Origin: Torymus aiolomorphi
Taxonomy: Eukaryota > Arthropoda > Insecta > Hymenoptera > Torymidae
DNA: 64,000 nt
Direction: 5' to 3'
NCBI GenBank assembly: GCA_036365515.1
Contig: CM070876.1
Coordinates: 177,110,478-177,174,477 of the forward strand
In this document: piece by piece, positions 36,601 to 47,106 of the stretch
How positions within the stretch are numbered: position 1 is the first letter of the stretch
Layout of the letters: each line of letters starts with the position of its first letter
The notes under the pieces: generated by a model
The model's database searches: none
The model's input: only the letters and a program-made list of their open reading frames with translations
Told to the model about the DNA's origin: nothing
Made by a program: the position numbers and the translations under genes

Positions 36601-37239
36601 CTATTTTGTTTTTGTGTCAATTATTTTATACACTATCTACCATCATCGACATCAGAGAACATCCGAAGCTGCCAGAAAAAAAAAGTAAGTTGAAATTTAT
36701 CTTGCTATCTAACATTCTCTACAGCTAGTGTGATTTTCCCCATACATTTGTCCCCATTTCTTGTAATTTAATCCGTGTTTTGTTGACCACGTTCCCCTTA
36801 AAATAAAAGTGTTTTTTTTTATTATTATTCTATTTAAAAAATTCACCTCTAAATTCGCGTAATACACAAGCCAAATCTGGCCTAGTAACCGACTGTACAG
36901 GGGTTCGTCCTCAGTTTCTCGGTAGATCTAGGTAAGTTGGCAAAATACTAACATACGTTCGAATCCGCGTTTCTGAGTCAATTCTTCTAACTATATCGCG
37001 CCCTTTGCTGCATATCTCACCCAACCCCTACATCTAGTAGTATCTAGCTCAAGCCCGAGCTATTAGGTTTCACGGAATCTAGGCTCAAAAGTGAGCAACT
37101 AGTTTCTATTTTTCTATTTAGAAACAACCAGTTGGGTCTTCTTTGGTAGACCCGACGTAACATGCGTGAAATAATTTTAATAATAAAACATAAAACAGGT
37201 GTGCGCTAGTGTTGTAAAATACCTGGAGATTTTATAAAT

Positions 37240-37690
37240 GGTAATATGACGTTAAATATGACAGACATGTGTCGGACATGTGACCGATAACCAAATCTCG
37301 ATGTTTAAATTACCGACACAAAAAAAATGCGAACATGTCGTGACTGTCACACAAAAAATGGACACCCCTTCCACTATATAGTGGCAAAATTTCCGTCATA
37401 AAATTTTTGGACATGTGACCATAGAAAAAAAATCATACAAATTTTATGACAGTATTTATTTTATACTTCATAAAAAAAAATATATAATACTTTACAAAAC
37501 TTTACTACATCCTTTAGTAAAAAATAGATACTCCATCCACTATATAGTGGTAAAATGTCCGTCATAACATTTTTGGACATGTGACCATAGCAAAAAAATC
37601 ATACAAATTTTATGACAATAAAATTATTGTAATTTTTTGCTTGGACATGAAGGAGTTGTGACGGACATTTTACCGACATTTTTTTATGTC
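37240..37690. mobile_element. Non-autonomous element with GGACATGTGAC repeats
   Basis: TGTCGGACATG occurs near both ends in opposite orientation. Inside, an about 85-bp segment starting TCCACTATATAGTGG is present twice in direct orientation (37370 and 37533). No coding region. Confidence 0.6.
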
Positions 37691-37842
37691 GGACATGCTT
37701 ACAACAGTAGGTGTGCCTGATAACGTGCCAGATCACGTGCCAATAATAATAATAAATCTCTACTAATATTACTTCGTCGGATCATGTGTTGGATCATATG
37801 CTGAATCACATGCCAAATTATGTCCGAAAATGAAGGCGAGTA

Positions 37843-38129
37843 AGAGAAAATAAAGGCCGGAACAGGTTAAAACTCCGATCAAAACAACTGGATTCGTCCA
37901 GTAGGACAGCAAAGGTTAGAATTACCCAAGCGCTCCAGTAAAAACAGCCTGCGAGTCGGCCAGAAACAACATAAGCAAAGGTTACGTCCCCTTTGGCGCT
38001 CGTGCGTGTGCTCGTTGCTCAGACTGTTTTTACTGAAGCATTTGGACAGTTATAACCCGTGCTACCCTACCCGACGACTCAGGCTGTTTTGACCGGAGTT
38101 TTAACCTGTTCTGGCCTTTATTTTCTTTC
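37843..38129. mobile_element. MITE with about 50-bp inverted ends
   Basis: Left end AGAGAAAATAAAGGCCGGAA and right end TTCTGGCCTTTATTTTCTTT are complementary, as are AAACTCCGATCAAAACA and TGTTTTGACCGGAGTTT. The centre contains weaker inverted similarities around GTTTTTACTG. Confidence 0.85.
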
Positions 38130-38508
38130 AGTGTAAGGTCGTGTGCTTGTCACATACCACATCACATGCCAAAATCTTGCTCACATTACGGCACTCGATC
38201 ACGCTGCACGTTCTGATATAAGTGTACACATGCGCATGGCATACTTAATGGCTACACTTGAATTGTCCAATAAGATTGCAGGATTTTAAAATTCAGTAAG
38301 CACGTACCACGAGAATCAATGTCTATCGAGTGTACATACAGTCACATACTCACACGTACATTAACACTGCAGTTACGCACTGATACATTTACAGTCATAA
38401 TGTTTGTCAATTATGCAAGCACGTACATAGTTGTGAAAATAAAACTTATTTTTTAATGTTGAATTTCGGCTAACTCGCGCGATTATCGCGCGATTATCGC
38501 GCCAGAAA

Positions 38509-38738
38509 ATGGTCGATAAACTGGCACGATCATCGATATTTTTTAATAGAGCACCGCTCGATTTTCTGCATGGATTTTCGCATGGATTTCCGCATCGAAA
38601 TCCGGACGAATGTAGACAAGTAGGAACCGCTCAGATTTCCGCCCGGATTTCTGCGTGGATTTCCACACACCTGGATAAGCGAAACCACCACTGCGTTTTC
38701 TACATGGATTTTCGCGTGGATTTCCGTGCGGAGATCCA

Positions 38739-38823
<85 letters not shown>

Positions 38824-39262
38824 AGTCGTACTGATCATTTCGATTTCCGCGTGGATTTTTGCGTGGATTTCCGTGCACCTGCATAAGTGAAACCACCGCT
38901 CGGTTTTTTACGCGGATAGCTATGCAGGTGTACCGATTACTTTCATTCCGCGCGGATTTCTCCGCGGATTTCCGTCTAAATGCATAAGCTAAACCACCCC
39001 TCTGTTTTCAGCATGGATTTCCATGCGGAAATCCGGACATATATGGAGGCGTACCGAACGTTTGGATTTCCGCACGGATTTCTGCGCGGATTTCAACGCA
39101 GTTGTAGACACGACACGATGGCTTGGATTTTTACCTAGATATCTACGTAGATTTCCAGGTGGATTTGTTGGACTGATTTCTGCATGGAATTCTACGCGGA
39201 ATTCAGTACCGAATTCCGGACAGATTTCAGTACGGAAATCCGCTCTGATATTTTCAACCGGG
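38509..39262. repeat. Degenerate GGATTTCCGC minisatellite with higher-order units
   Basis: More than thirty short units of the form GGATTTCCGCGC or GGATTTTCGC recur. A longer unit beginning CATAAGCGAAACCACC repeats near 38675, 38882 and 38980. A (TA)n(TG)n tract at 38742-38823 interrupts it. It directly abuts the 3' end of the virus-like gene. Confidence 0.8.
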
Positions 39263-40432
39263 AGCCCTTTGGAACCGGTTGACTGATCGTAGCTTCTTTG
39301 AGGTCGTACAGGACCGCGACGTTCCCTATGGTGTTCTCGGTAATTGCCGGCACAGTGGCTGCAATTACATTTTCAGCTTTAGCCAGCAATTCACTATCCT
39401 CGAAGTCAACAGGAGTTTGCGGCGGAGGCTCATGAAGGTCCGGGTCGACCAGGTCGCCGACCACTTCGTCCACACCTTCGTCTTCCGTGCCGCCTTGCTG
39501 CTGCTGCAGCCGCTTCTCCTCCTCCTCTTACTCCTCCTCCTCCTTGGTCATCTGCTCTTGCTGTAGGCGCCCGTAACTTGCCTTGGCGAAATTGATCCGC
39601 CAACGGTGGTCGTTGCGAGGAAAAGTGGGGCATCCTCAGGAATTTTGTAATTGTCGACATTGAAGTCATGGTTCCTGAAAAAGTTAAGTGTGTAAGTCTC
39701 TTGCTGCCAGGAGCAAACTGCGGACGTGAATAATTTCGAGCGTTTCCCTTTCAGTCTTCACGTCCGCATATTGCTCTGGGCAGCAAGCTATGAAGACAAG
39801 TTGAGCAATATACATCGAATTTTTTACTTACTCCATGATGTAAAACATGAAACGGAACTGAGCATCGTATGTTTTAAACTCATGGAACTTATAATTCAGC
39901 TGGGTTAGCAGAACTTTCATTTCAGTGCGGCAAGTTCCGGTTGAGAGCATCTTTGCGATTTTGTTAGCGCCGCCTGCATACATTGCACAGTCCAAGTTGG
40001 GATCACCTGTGGTAATGTAGTCGATGATTTTTGCGGCCCTTACATTACCTACAGATCTTCCACTGCGGAGAAGCTGGTACGCTGCATATAGTAGCTGTAG
40101 ACTACTATAATAAAAGAGCTTGAAAAAATCGCCGGAGTTACCAGTTCTACCTTCATTCCGGCGATGCTGCATATAAAAAGCTTTGCGCTGTCCGTTTTTA
40201 TCAGAAGCCGTCTTCTGGAAAGGCCATGCATCAGCAGCCGAGAATACGCGTATCGAATGGTATTCCAGTCCTCCTCACTCGTTTCCTTCAACTGCGGAAC
40301 CACACCGTGGTTTTCGAAGAGATGTGATACGGTATCGGACATTCTTAATGCAGCAATCAGGGTTGCGCGCATTGTCGTGGCGTTGAATTTAATTAGCCCC
40401 GACAATGACTTGGCCTTTGTAAAATGAGCCAT
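39262..40432 (-). pseudogene. Possible endogenous RNA-virus nucleoprotein-like gene, broken, with an intron
   Basis: Minus-strand coding segments run from an ATG at 40432 to about 39262. The first segment to 39832 has one frameshift near 40130; a GT-AG intron (39831-39675) joins in frame; the second segment has a frame change near 39625, an in-frame stop at 39528-39530 inside a Glu-rich run, and then merges into the GGATTTCCGC minisatellite. The all-helical, mid-length protein with an acidic C-terminal tail, a YAGGANKIAKML stretch and a conserved-looking NDHRWRINFAKASY stretch resembles nucleoproteins of insect negative-strand RNA viruses, which are often endogenised in insects. I could not assign a virus family, and a decayed cellular gene remains possible. 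Replication-related function is not expected from this broken copy. Confidence 0.4.
39675..39831 (-). other. Hairpin-derived intron in the virus-like gene
   Basis: A 157-bp intron with donor GTAAGT and acceptor TTTTTCAG. Its middle (39700-39787) is a near-perfect hairpin: arms CTTGCTGCC...GGACGTGAA and complement, around a loop of about 26 bp. The intron therefore looks built from a MITE-like unit, as in introner elements. Confidence 0.6.
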
Positions 40433-40459
40433 GGTTTTGAAAATGAGCAACAAGCGCAC

Positions 40460-40549
40460 CTGAAGAATTTGAAGTTTAATTAAAAGAAGCGTATTGCTCT
40501 GGATAGCAAGGGATGTAGACATGACCTTCAACAGTGTTTTGATACTTAC
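40460..40549 (-). other. Probable 5' UTR intron of the virus-like gene
   Basis: Donor GTAAGTATC at 40549 and acceptor TTCTTCAG at 40460 bound a 90-bp segment just upstream of the ATG at 40432. It contains CTTGCTATCCAGAGCAATAC, closely matching CTTGCTGCCCAGAGCAATAT from the hairpin arm in the downstream intron. Confidence 0.5.
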
Positions 40550-40554
40550 AAGGA

Positions 40555-40690
40555 AGCAGGAAGACGCAGGAAGACGCAGGAAGACGCTTCTTCTTCTTCT
40601 TCTTCTTATTTTTTATTGGTTTCGTCTTGATGCACAGGAAGACGCAGAAAGACGCAGGATGACGCAGAAAGTGTCAAGAAGAAAAGCCAA
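40555..40690. repeat. GGAAGACGCA / CTT tandem repeats
   Basis: AGGAAGACGC units of 10 bp repeat on both sides of a (CTT)n run at 40588-40606. No gene. Confidence 0.8.
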
Positions 40691-40883
40691 TGACGTATAT
40701 ATTGGCTGATGTATGTTGTCGCTTAGCAATCAGTAAACATATGGTCGCAACATGAAACAAGAAACGAATTGGTAATGTAGAGCTGTAAAAAAACACACAT
40801 ACACACACATGTCTATACCGCTCTGTCGTACCGACCGCCAATACGTTAGCAGCCCAACTCCTGCGTGAGGCTTGTGGATCCTA

Positions 40884-40963
40884 TCTATTGCTCCTCGGGG
40901 CAAGCACCGTCGGCGGCAGTGAAGGCTGGCTACAGCCGACGGTGCTTGCCCCGTGGGCAATAG
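40884..40963. repeat. GC-rich hairpin
   Basis: GGGGCAAGCACCGTCGGC and GCCGACGGTGCTTGCCCC pair around a loop of about 18 bp; outer CTATTGC and GCAATAG also pair. Confidence 0.9.
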
Positions 40964-41006
40964 ACGAGATCGACAGGCCTCGAGATCGAGTTACTGACGC
41001 CTCTAT

Positions 41007-41278
41007 ACACGGAAAAGGTTTTGGTTAGGTAGCAGCGCTAATCGTGATAGTGGCGCGTTATTTATCGGTTGGTATAGTGACCGTCCTTCTTAAGAGCGCC
41101 ACGCTCTCGATGCGAGACAGTCACCGCGCGCGAGTTGCAAGATTGTTAGACTTGGTCGCGCAACCATCTCGCATCGGGAGCGTAGCGCTCTCAAGAAGGA
41201 CGGTTACTATACCAACCGATAAATAACGCGCCACTATCACGATTAGTGCTGCTGCCTAACAAAAACTTTTTCCGTGTA
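41007..41278. mobile_element. MITE, about 270 bp, TACACGGAAAA ends
   Basis: Inverted ends TACACGGAAAAGGTTTTGGT and complement continue inward through GCGCGTTATTTATCGGTTGG to a GC-rich centre. The whole unit is a long imperfect hairpin. Confidence 0.9.
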
Positions 41279-41597
41279 ACTTGTTACCCACCAATATTCT
41301 AATGCTCCTGCTCCCGCTCCCGCTGCCGCTGCCGCTGTCGCCAATCCATCTCAAATCTCTGCTGTAGTTACTCGAACTCGTGTATACATAAAAAAAAAAA
41401 ATATAACCTATTAAAAATGATGTATACATTAAAACAATATTATAACCTATTAAGTACGATATTCCGCAGCGTCTAAATCTTCACAGAGTATTGGGACTAA
41501 TCGTTTTTACATTTTCTTGAGATAAAATCGTTTCCTGTTTAAAAGTAATATTCATTGATCCTTCGAACGCAATTTCTTCGACCAATATGTCGTGTTA

Positions 41598-42797
41598 CCC
41601 TTATAAAAATATCCTATAGAAAATCCTGTAGGAAATGCTATAGGAAATCCTGTAGGCATTCCGTAGAAATCCTATAGGAATCCTATAGGAACTCTATAGG
41701 CAGTCCTATATGAAATTCTATATAGAAAGTTCTATAGGAAATCCTATGTGAATTTCGCGCTTTTCCTGTAGGAAATCCTATAGGAAATCCTATAGGAAAT
41801 CCTATAGGAAATTCTGTAGGTAATTCTGTAGGTAATTCTGTAGGAAAAACTGTAGACAATTTTACATGGAAAATCCTACAGGGAATTCTGGAGTATTTTC
41901 GTGAAAACAATTTATAGAGGTTTAGCATCTTATTTAGCGCTGTAACATCGCACAGCAGAATCAGTGGCAAACAGTCCTAGATAAGGAGTTGCACCTAGGG
42001 ACTGCCGTGCACGACTGCCGGCGCTTACCGATTAAGCCCAATGAGCTCAGATATCAAAATCAAGGTAATCCTTGTCACATTGACTCTCCGTAAAGTCGTT
42101 CAAACGGTTGAATCTCATGGCTTTACATACCCTTGCGGTTCCAATGTGTTTATGAGAGTCCCGACCGCTGCGCTGCGCTGCGGCATGCGGTAGAAGCTTG
42201 CTTCTCCAGAGCCTCGTTTATGTATGGTCGCTGCTATGCCGCTATGGGGCGCAGCAGTCGGGACTCTCATAAACACATTGGAACCGCGAGGGTATGTAAA
42301 GCCATGAGGTTCAACCGTTTGAACGACTTTACGGAGAGTCAATGTGACAAGGATTACCTTGATTTTGATATCTGAGCTCATTGGGCTTAATCGGTAAGCG
42401 CCGGCAGCCGTGCCGGCAGCCCCTAGGTGCAACTCCTTACCTAGGACTGTTTGCCACTGATTTTGCTGTGCGATGTTACAGCGCTAAATAAGATGCTAAA
42501 CCTCTATAATCTGTTTTCACGAAAATACTCCAGAATTCCCTGCAGGATTTTCCATGTAAAATTGTCTAGTTTTCCTACAGAATTACCTACAGAATTTCCT
42601 ATAGGATTTCCTATAGGATTTCCTACAGGAAAAGCGCGAAATTCACATAGGATTTCCTATAGAACTTCCTATATAGAATTTCATATAGGACTGCCTATAG
42701 AGAATCCTATAGGATTCCTATAGGATTTCTACGGAATGCCTACAGGATTTCCTATAGTATTTCCTACAGGATTTTCTATAGGATATTTTTATGAGGG
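41598..42797. repeat. Giant palindrome core, copy 2
   Basis: A 1,200-bp foldback near-identical in its arms to 18815-19994, with flanking TA on both sides. Its central loop is in the opposite orientation relative to copy 1 (GCATGCGGTAGAAGCTTGC here, its complement there). Arms are arrays of TCCTATAGGA-type units. The short frames in the arms recur in both copies and are artefacts of the repeat. Confidence 0.9.
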
Positions 42798-43699
42798 TAT
42801 CTACGTGCTCATTCTTCGCTTTTAGTATGTAAATTTACGGAAACATTCCTAACAGAAGCTACAATAGTTTTTTTTCATAACTTTTTCGTACATATATAAC
42901 GTACCTTTTTAAAATCGAATCAGCGCTATAATTTTGTCGCCGTACGACGCGATGTAATAAAAATCCACCGTCAATTATATGCATTGCTTCGTTATAAAAA
43001 GAGATAAAGGAAAGGCACGAGTTCATATCTAAGAAATTACTCCCCGTTATCTTTTCTTTTCAATATGCAGAGATATTTTTTGAAAAAGTAACGTTGGATC
43101 AATAGGCACAATGTCATTACCGATTTTGATAAAAAAACTCACGGCTTAAAGTGATAAAATCCTATGCATTCCAGGCACGATCTGCCCAAATGATGGCAAG
43201 ATTTATTATTAAATTCAATATAAAATTCAGCGAGTGCATCATTGATTTAGCATCTTTTTTCTTGGCTTTTAAGTGCAAAAACTGGACATTTTGATGAACA
43301 TTATTAAACACGTATACAAAAACAAATTGCATAAAAAATGTGTATTAACTAATGTAAGACCAACTTGAAATATGTCAAAAAATTAATAGATATATAGTTA
43401 TATTAGAGTGAAGTAAATGGTTTTAAATGGGAAGCGTGAGAGAATTTTCGAGATGAGCTTCATAAAACGGAAGAAAATAAATTATTTTTATTATTTTTAT
43501 TTATTAATTTTAAAAATACTGCGATATATTCACAAACTACAAAATTTGTGTACATACATATCTTAACAAGACGTCTTATCATTTTTTGGTAATTTATGAA
43601 AATTGATTGTATTCACAATCATTCTATTTACAAAGATTCATTTTTACAATTATTCATTTTGATTACATATATCGTCATCCTTGACGTACACCGCTATGT
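42798..43699. other. No gene seen
   Basis: AT-rich DNA without supportable features. Confidence 0.4.
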
Positions 43700-44160
43700 T
43701 TTGCACGATGGGTGCAGGGGGGTTGCTCTGCAGTGATACGTGGATGCGTAAACTGGTTTTATCGTTTATCGACGTGCGATAAATAGGATAGCGCTATATT
43801 CTTATCGGCAAGTGCGTATTGTGGATTGACCATAATGTTTGTAGAATGGTTAGGACAAATGTAGAAATTCAGTGATATAATTAATAAGAATAACTGTTTT
43901 ATGAATTTTGTATTACTTTATAACAATAAACAATAAAATCAAAATATTTTTACATTTTAGTTCGTACATTGTAAGTTTAATAAGAGTATAAATAGTATTA
44001 AAAAAAAAGTTAGATCATAATTTCTAAAAGTAACGTATATAATTGTTTTAAATATAAATTTATTGATTATTACATATATATAATAATAATTTATTATTAA
44101 AAATATTTCAAATTTTTATGTAATATATTTAAATACTATTTTCTTACATTTAAATGGTAG
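43700..44160. repeat. Dispersed repeat, copy opposite to 55180-55620
   Basis: GGGGGGTTGCTCTGCAGTGATA and the following 120 bp match the reverse complement of about 55510-55615, and the AT-rich 43870-44120 matches the reverse complement of about 55180-55440. The small frame open at 55466-55720 is disrupted here. Confidence 0.6.
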
Positions 44161-44184
44161 GACAAAAATAAATTAAATGGTATT

Positions 44185-44265
44185 ATGAAGATCAAAGAGC
44201 GCGGGAGTGCTCCGAAGGTAAGTATAGAAGAATCCTAAAGGAGCGACCCGTGCTACATATATAGT
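44185..44265. repeat. Short dispersed motif, GAGCGCGGG ... GTGCTACATATA
   Basis: GAGCGCGGGAGTGCTCCGAA followed by GGTAAGTA and, about 40 bp on, GACCCGTGCTACATATA. The same order of blocks is found at 63666-63740. Function unknown. Confidence 0.5.
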
Positions 44266-44971
44266 TTTTGACTATTGAAATAATTATAATAATTTTTGTG
44301 TTAACTAATTGAAAGCTTATTATTGTATATTTTAATGTTTATTTATTAAATATTCAAAAAGGAATGTAATAAATGTAAAATATAAGAAATAATATTACAC
44401 AAAATAAATTTGTAATATATAACTAGTACATTACGGTACAAGTGACGAAAGTTGAAGTTCCGCTACTGCGTGCAGTTGGCGCCCGAGGCAAAGCCCCGGG
44501 CGCCATATCACGCAGTGGCGGACCTTGAAGTTTCGTCTCGTGTAGCGTATACTATTTTTCTTGATGTCCGGTGGAAAGTACGTTTGCCACTGACAATGAT
44601 AACGCACCCGACGGGCTCGAGAGCATTGAGTTCGATGCCCGACCCCGACATTTGCGGCACGAGCGCAGCGAGTGCTACTGGTCGGGGGGGGGGGGGCATC
44701 GAAAACATCACGTGCATAATTTTAATAAGTGAATTTTACTGAAGATCATGTAAAATATTTTTATTCTACGTGCAATTGTTACAATTGTTACACGTACAAT
44801 TATTGAACATGCGGTACTTTTGCTCCATTTGCAGCAACAGAGTCAACTACTTTATTTGTATCTGAAAAAATAAATGATCACTCAAAAAGAAATTCTCACA
44901 AAAAGTGCGACATTATTAACGAACAATCTTTTATCCATTTCACAAATTAAAGCAATATAAATCACTTGTGT
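44266..44971. other. No gene; imperfect hairpin and G run
   Basis: 44455-44530 is an imperfect GC-rich hairpin (CCGCTACTGCGTG against CACGCAGTGGCGG). A run of 14 G occurs near 44683. Overlapping frames on both strands here are not supported. Confidence 0.4.
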
Positions 44972-45142
44972 ACCCGATGGGCCGCATTGATTCTGACAAT
45001 GCATACCCCGTTAGTGACTGTCACACATAATATTTAAATCGTTAACATACCTCGAAAATGATATGAACATTCAAAAGGTTATGTGTGAGTGCCACTAACG
45101 GGACATGCATTGCTAGAATCAATGTCCATCGGGTTTACCTTG
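44972..45142. repeat. Hairpin MITE, about 170 bp
   Basis: ACCCGATGG...CATTGATTCT and ...CGTTAGTG pair with AGAATCAATG...CCATCGGGT and CACTAACG across arms of about 60 bp. Confidence 0.85.
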
Positions 45143-45335
45143 ATGATCAGAAGTGATAGTTTTTGTTGTAAATATAGGTTAATGACTTTGAATATGTTGA
45201 CAAAACCTCTAAAATAATCTATTAATAAAGTCTACAGTTGCCTAGTTACCAACTCAGAATCAATGGTTAAATGTCCTTCTTTCGCCATCGAAAACAATGG
45301 CGAAACCACGTACTTTCCACCAGGGCATCAAGAAA

Positions 45336-45745
45336 AATATATTTATTAATTCAAATAATACAAAGGAATAAGAAAGCTATCTTTAATAGCATTTACAAAA
45401 ACTGTTAATCTTGTCACAGCAGGTCTATATATTATTATAAATGTTTTTTAAATGAACAATCGAAGAACAACTATAAAAGTAAAATATAAAGTGACATGTT
45501 CTTGCAAAATCTTAAAGAGAATCGATCTAATATATATCGATTGATTTATAATATATAAAAATATATTTTAATAGTTCAAATAGTATAAAGGAATAAGAAA
45601 GCTATCTTTAATATAGCAATTACATAAACTGTTAATCTAGTCTCAGGATATATTATTATAAATGTCTTTTAAATAAATAATCCAAGAAAAACTATAAAAG
45701 TAAAATATAAAATCTAAAAAATCTTAAAAAGAATCGATCTAATTA
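45336..45745. repeat. Tandem duplication of about 215 bp
   Basis: AGGAATAAGAAAGCTATCTT and the following 180 bp occur twice (45364 and 45591) with small indels, directly downstream of the zeste-like gene, perhaps duplicating its 3' UTR. Confidence 0.8.
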
Positions 45746-46927
45746 TTCATCCATGTATTCTTCATCTAAATACTCAGTTTCAAATTCATCCTCGTCAGGG
45801 TAATTATCATTTGCTGGAGGTGGTGAAGGAGGTAACCTCTCAGTGGAATCTTGTACTTCAGAATATCCTATGTTCGAAGGTTGAAACTTAGCTTGAGTAA
45901 AAGCTGTCATTATCTCTGCACACATCTTCTCAATATTTGTGATTATGTTTGTAAAACTTTTTTCCATTATTTTATTTTGTTGCTTGAAGCATTCAATCAC
46001 ATTTGTAGATAGATTTAAAATAATTCTATTACTTTCTTTTGCCAAACCTATTACAGTTTCTTCTTTATCTATAAAAAGAAATAAAATATGTTATATTAAC
46101 ATATTGATGTCATTTCTAAAGAAGCCAATGGTTGCGTACACGAATAGAAAAAAAAAAAAAATAATTTTTCAAAACTAAAAAAAATAGGCAAAACCTTTAT
46201 GAATAAAATACTTTAATAATAACATAATATAAACAAACTAAACCTATTTGATAATTCTTCCTTATTAACTCACCTCCCTTTTTGACAAATTTAGTCTGCG
46301 AGGCCGTTTCTTCGGTCACGTCGATGCTTGGTCTTTTCTTTGGAATAAATGCACTTGACTTGCTCATAGAATAAGCACTCTCTGACGGGCGGACAGTTTT
46401 CTTCGGTTTTACAGCCTCGGGTACTCCTAGAGCACAAAGAACTTTTTTTTCCTGTGGACTAAGTTCTGTTGTTCTGAGACCCATTTCAAGATCCTCGTGA
46501 GCCTCCTTGGCCAGCCTAACTTGGTCATCCCATGTCTGAAATTTATGACACATAAAATATATACAATAAAAAATAAAAAATATTGTTGAAGTCTCAAAAA
46601 GATTTTAAAATCACTATTTCTTCAAAATATAAATTATAAATCAGTAATATAATTATTAGATATAATGTATAATATGTATAATAATATGTACAAAAAAGTT
46701 TTAAATTAATAATGCAATTAAAAAACAATTTTACAGGCTTACCCTTTGCCAAGCTTCGACACTTCGGAGTATGACCAATACTATTTAAATTTTGTGCGAG
46801 TTCATCCCATTGCTGACAAACAATTTCTTCTGTCCTCTCAATATCTCTTGCGAAGATGGGATTTCTTTCCATGAAAGAAACTAGAAAAGAAATCTGTGCT
46901 TTGCTTGATCTGTTTCTTTGAACCGAA
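45743..46927 (-). pseudogene. Zeste-type Myb/SANT-like gene, copy 2
   Basis: Minus-strand exons 46927-46743, 46535-46274 and 46068-45743 are bounded by GT-AG sites. Exon 1 has QRNRSSKAQISFLVSFME, the first helix of the zeste-type Myb/SANT domain found in insect regulatory proteins and in the DNA-binding partner of Harbinger transposases. A one-base loss near 46765 changes frame before VEAWQRTWDDQ, the third helix, which continues into exon 2. Exons 2 and 3 add a Ser/Lys-rich linker, a helical segment (SFTNIITNIEKM) and an acidic tail ending EEYMDE. It would bind DNA and, if part of a Harbinger element, recruit the transposase. The 5' start was not found; a 160-bp repeat and a retroelement lie immediately upstream. 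Confidence 0.65.
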
Positions 46928-47096
46928 CTGAAAAATATAAAGAAACACTTATTTTACAAATAAATGAAGCACATGTATGCATTACTTTTTTGCTAAGCAA
47001 ACCCATACAATTGTAAAAAAATAAATATAAAGCGAAATAATTTACGTAGTAAATAAAATTTGCAATTAAAGTATTGGCAGTACATGAATAATTGAT
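46926..47096. repeat. Direct repeat flanking the gag/EN retroelement, copy A
   Basis: About 160 bp including ATAAATGAAGCACATGTATG matches 49712-49877 with a few differences. On the minus strand each copy ends with TTTCTTTATATT(TTT)CAG, a 3' splice site, followed by a different exon in each case. Confidence 0.85.
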
Positions 47097-47106
47097 TTGT
47101 TTAGAC

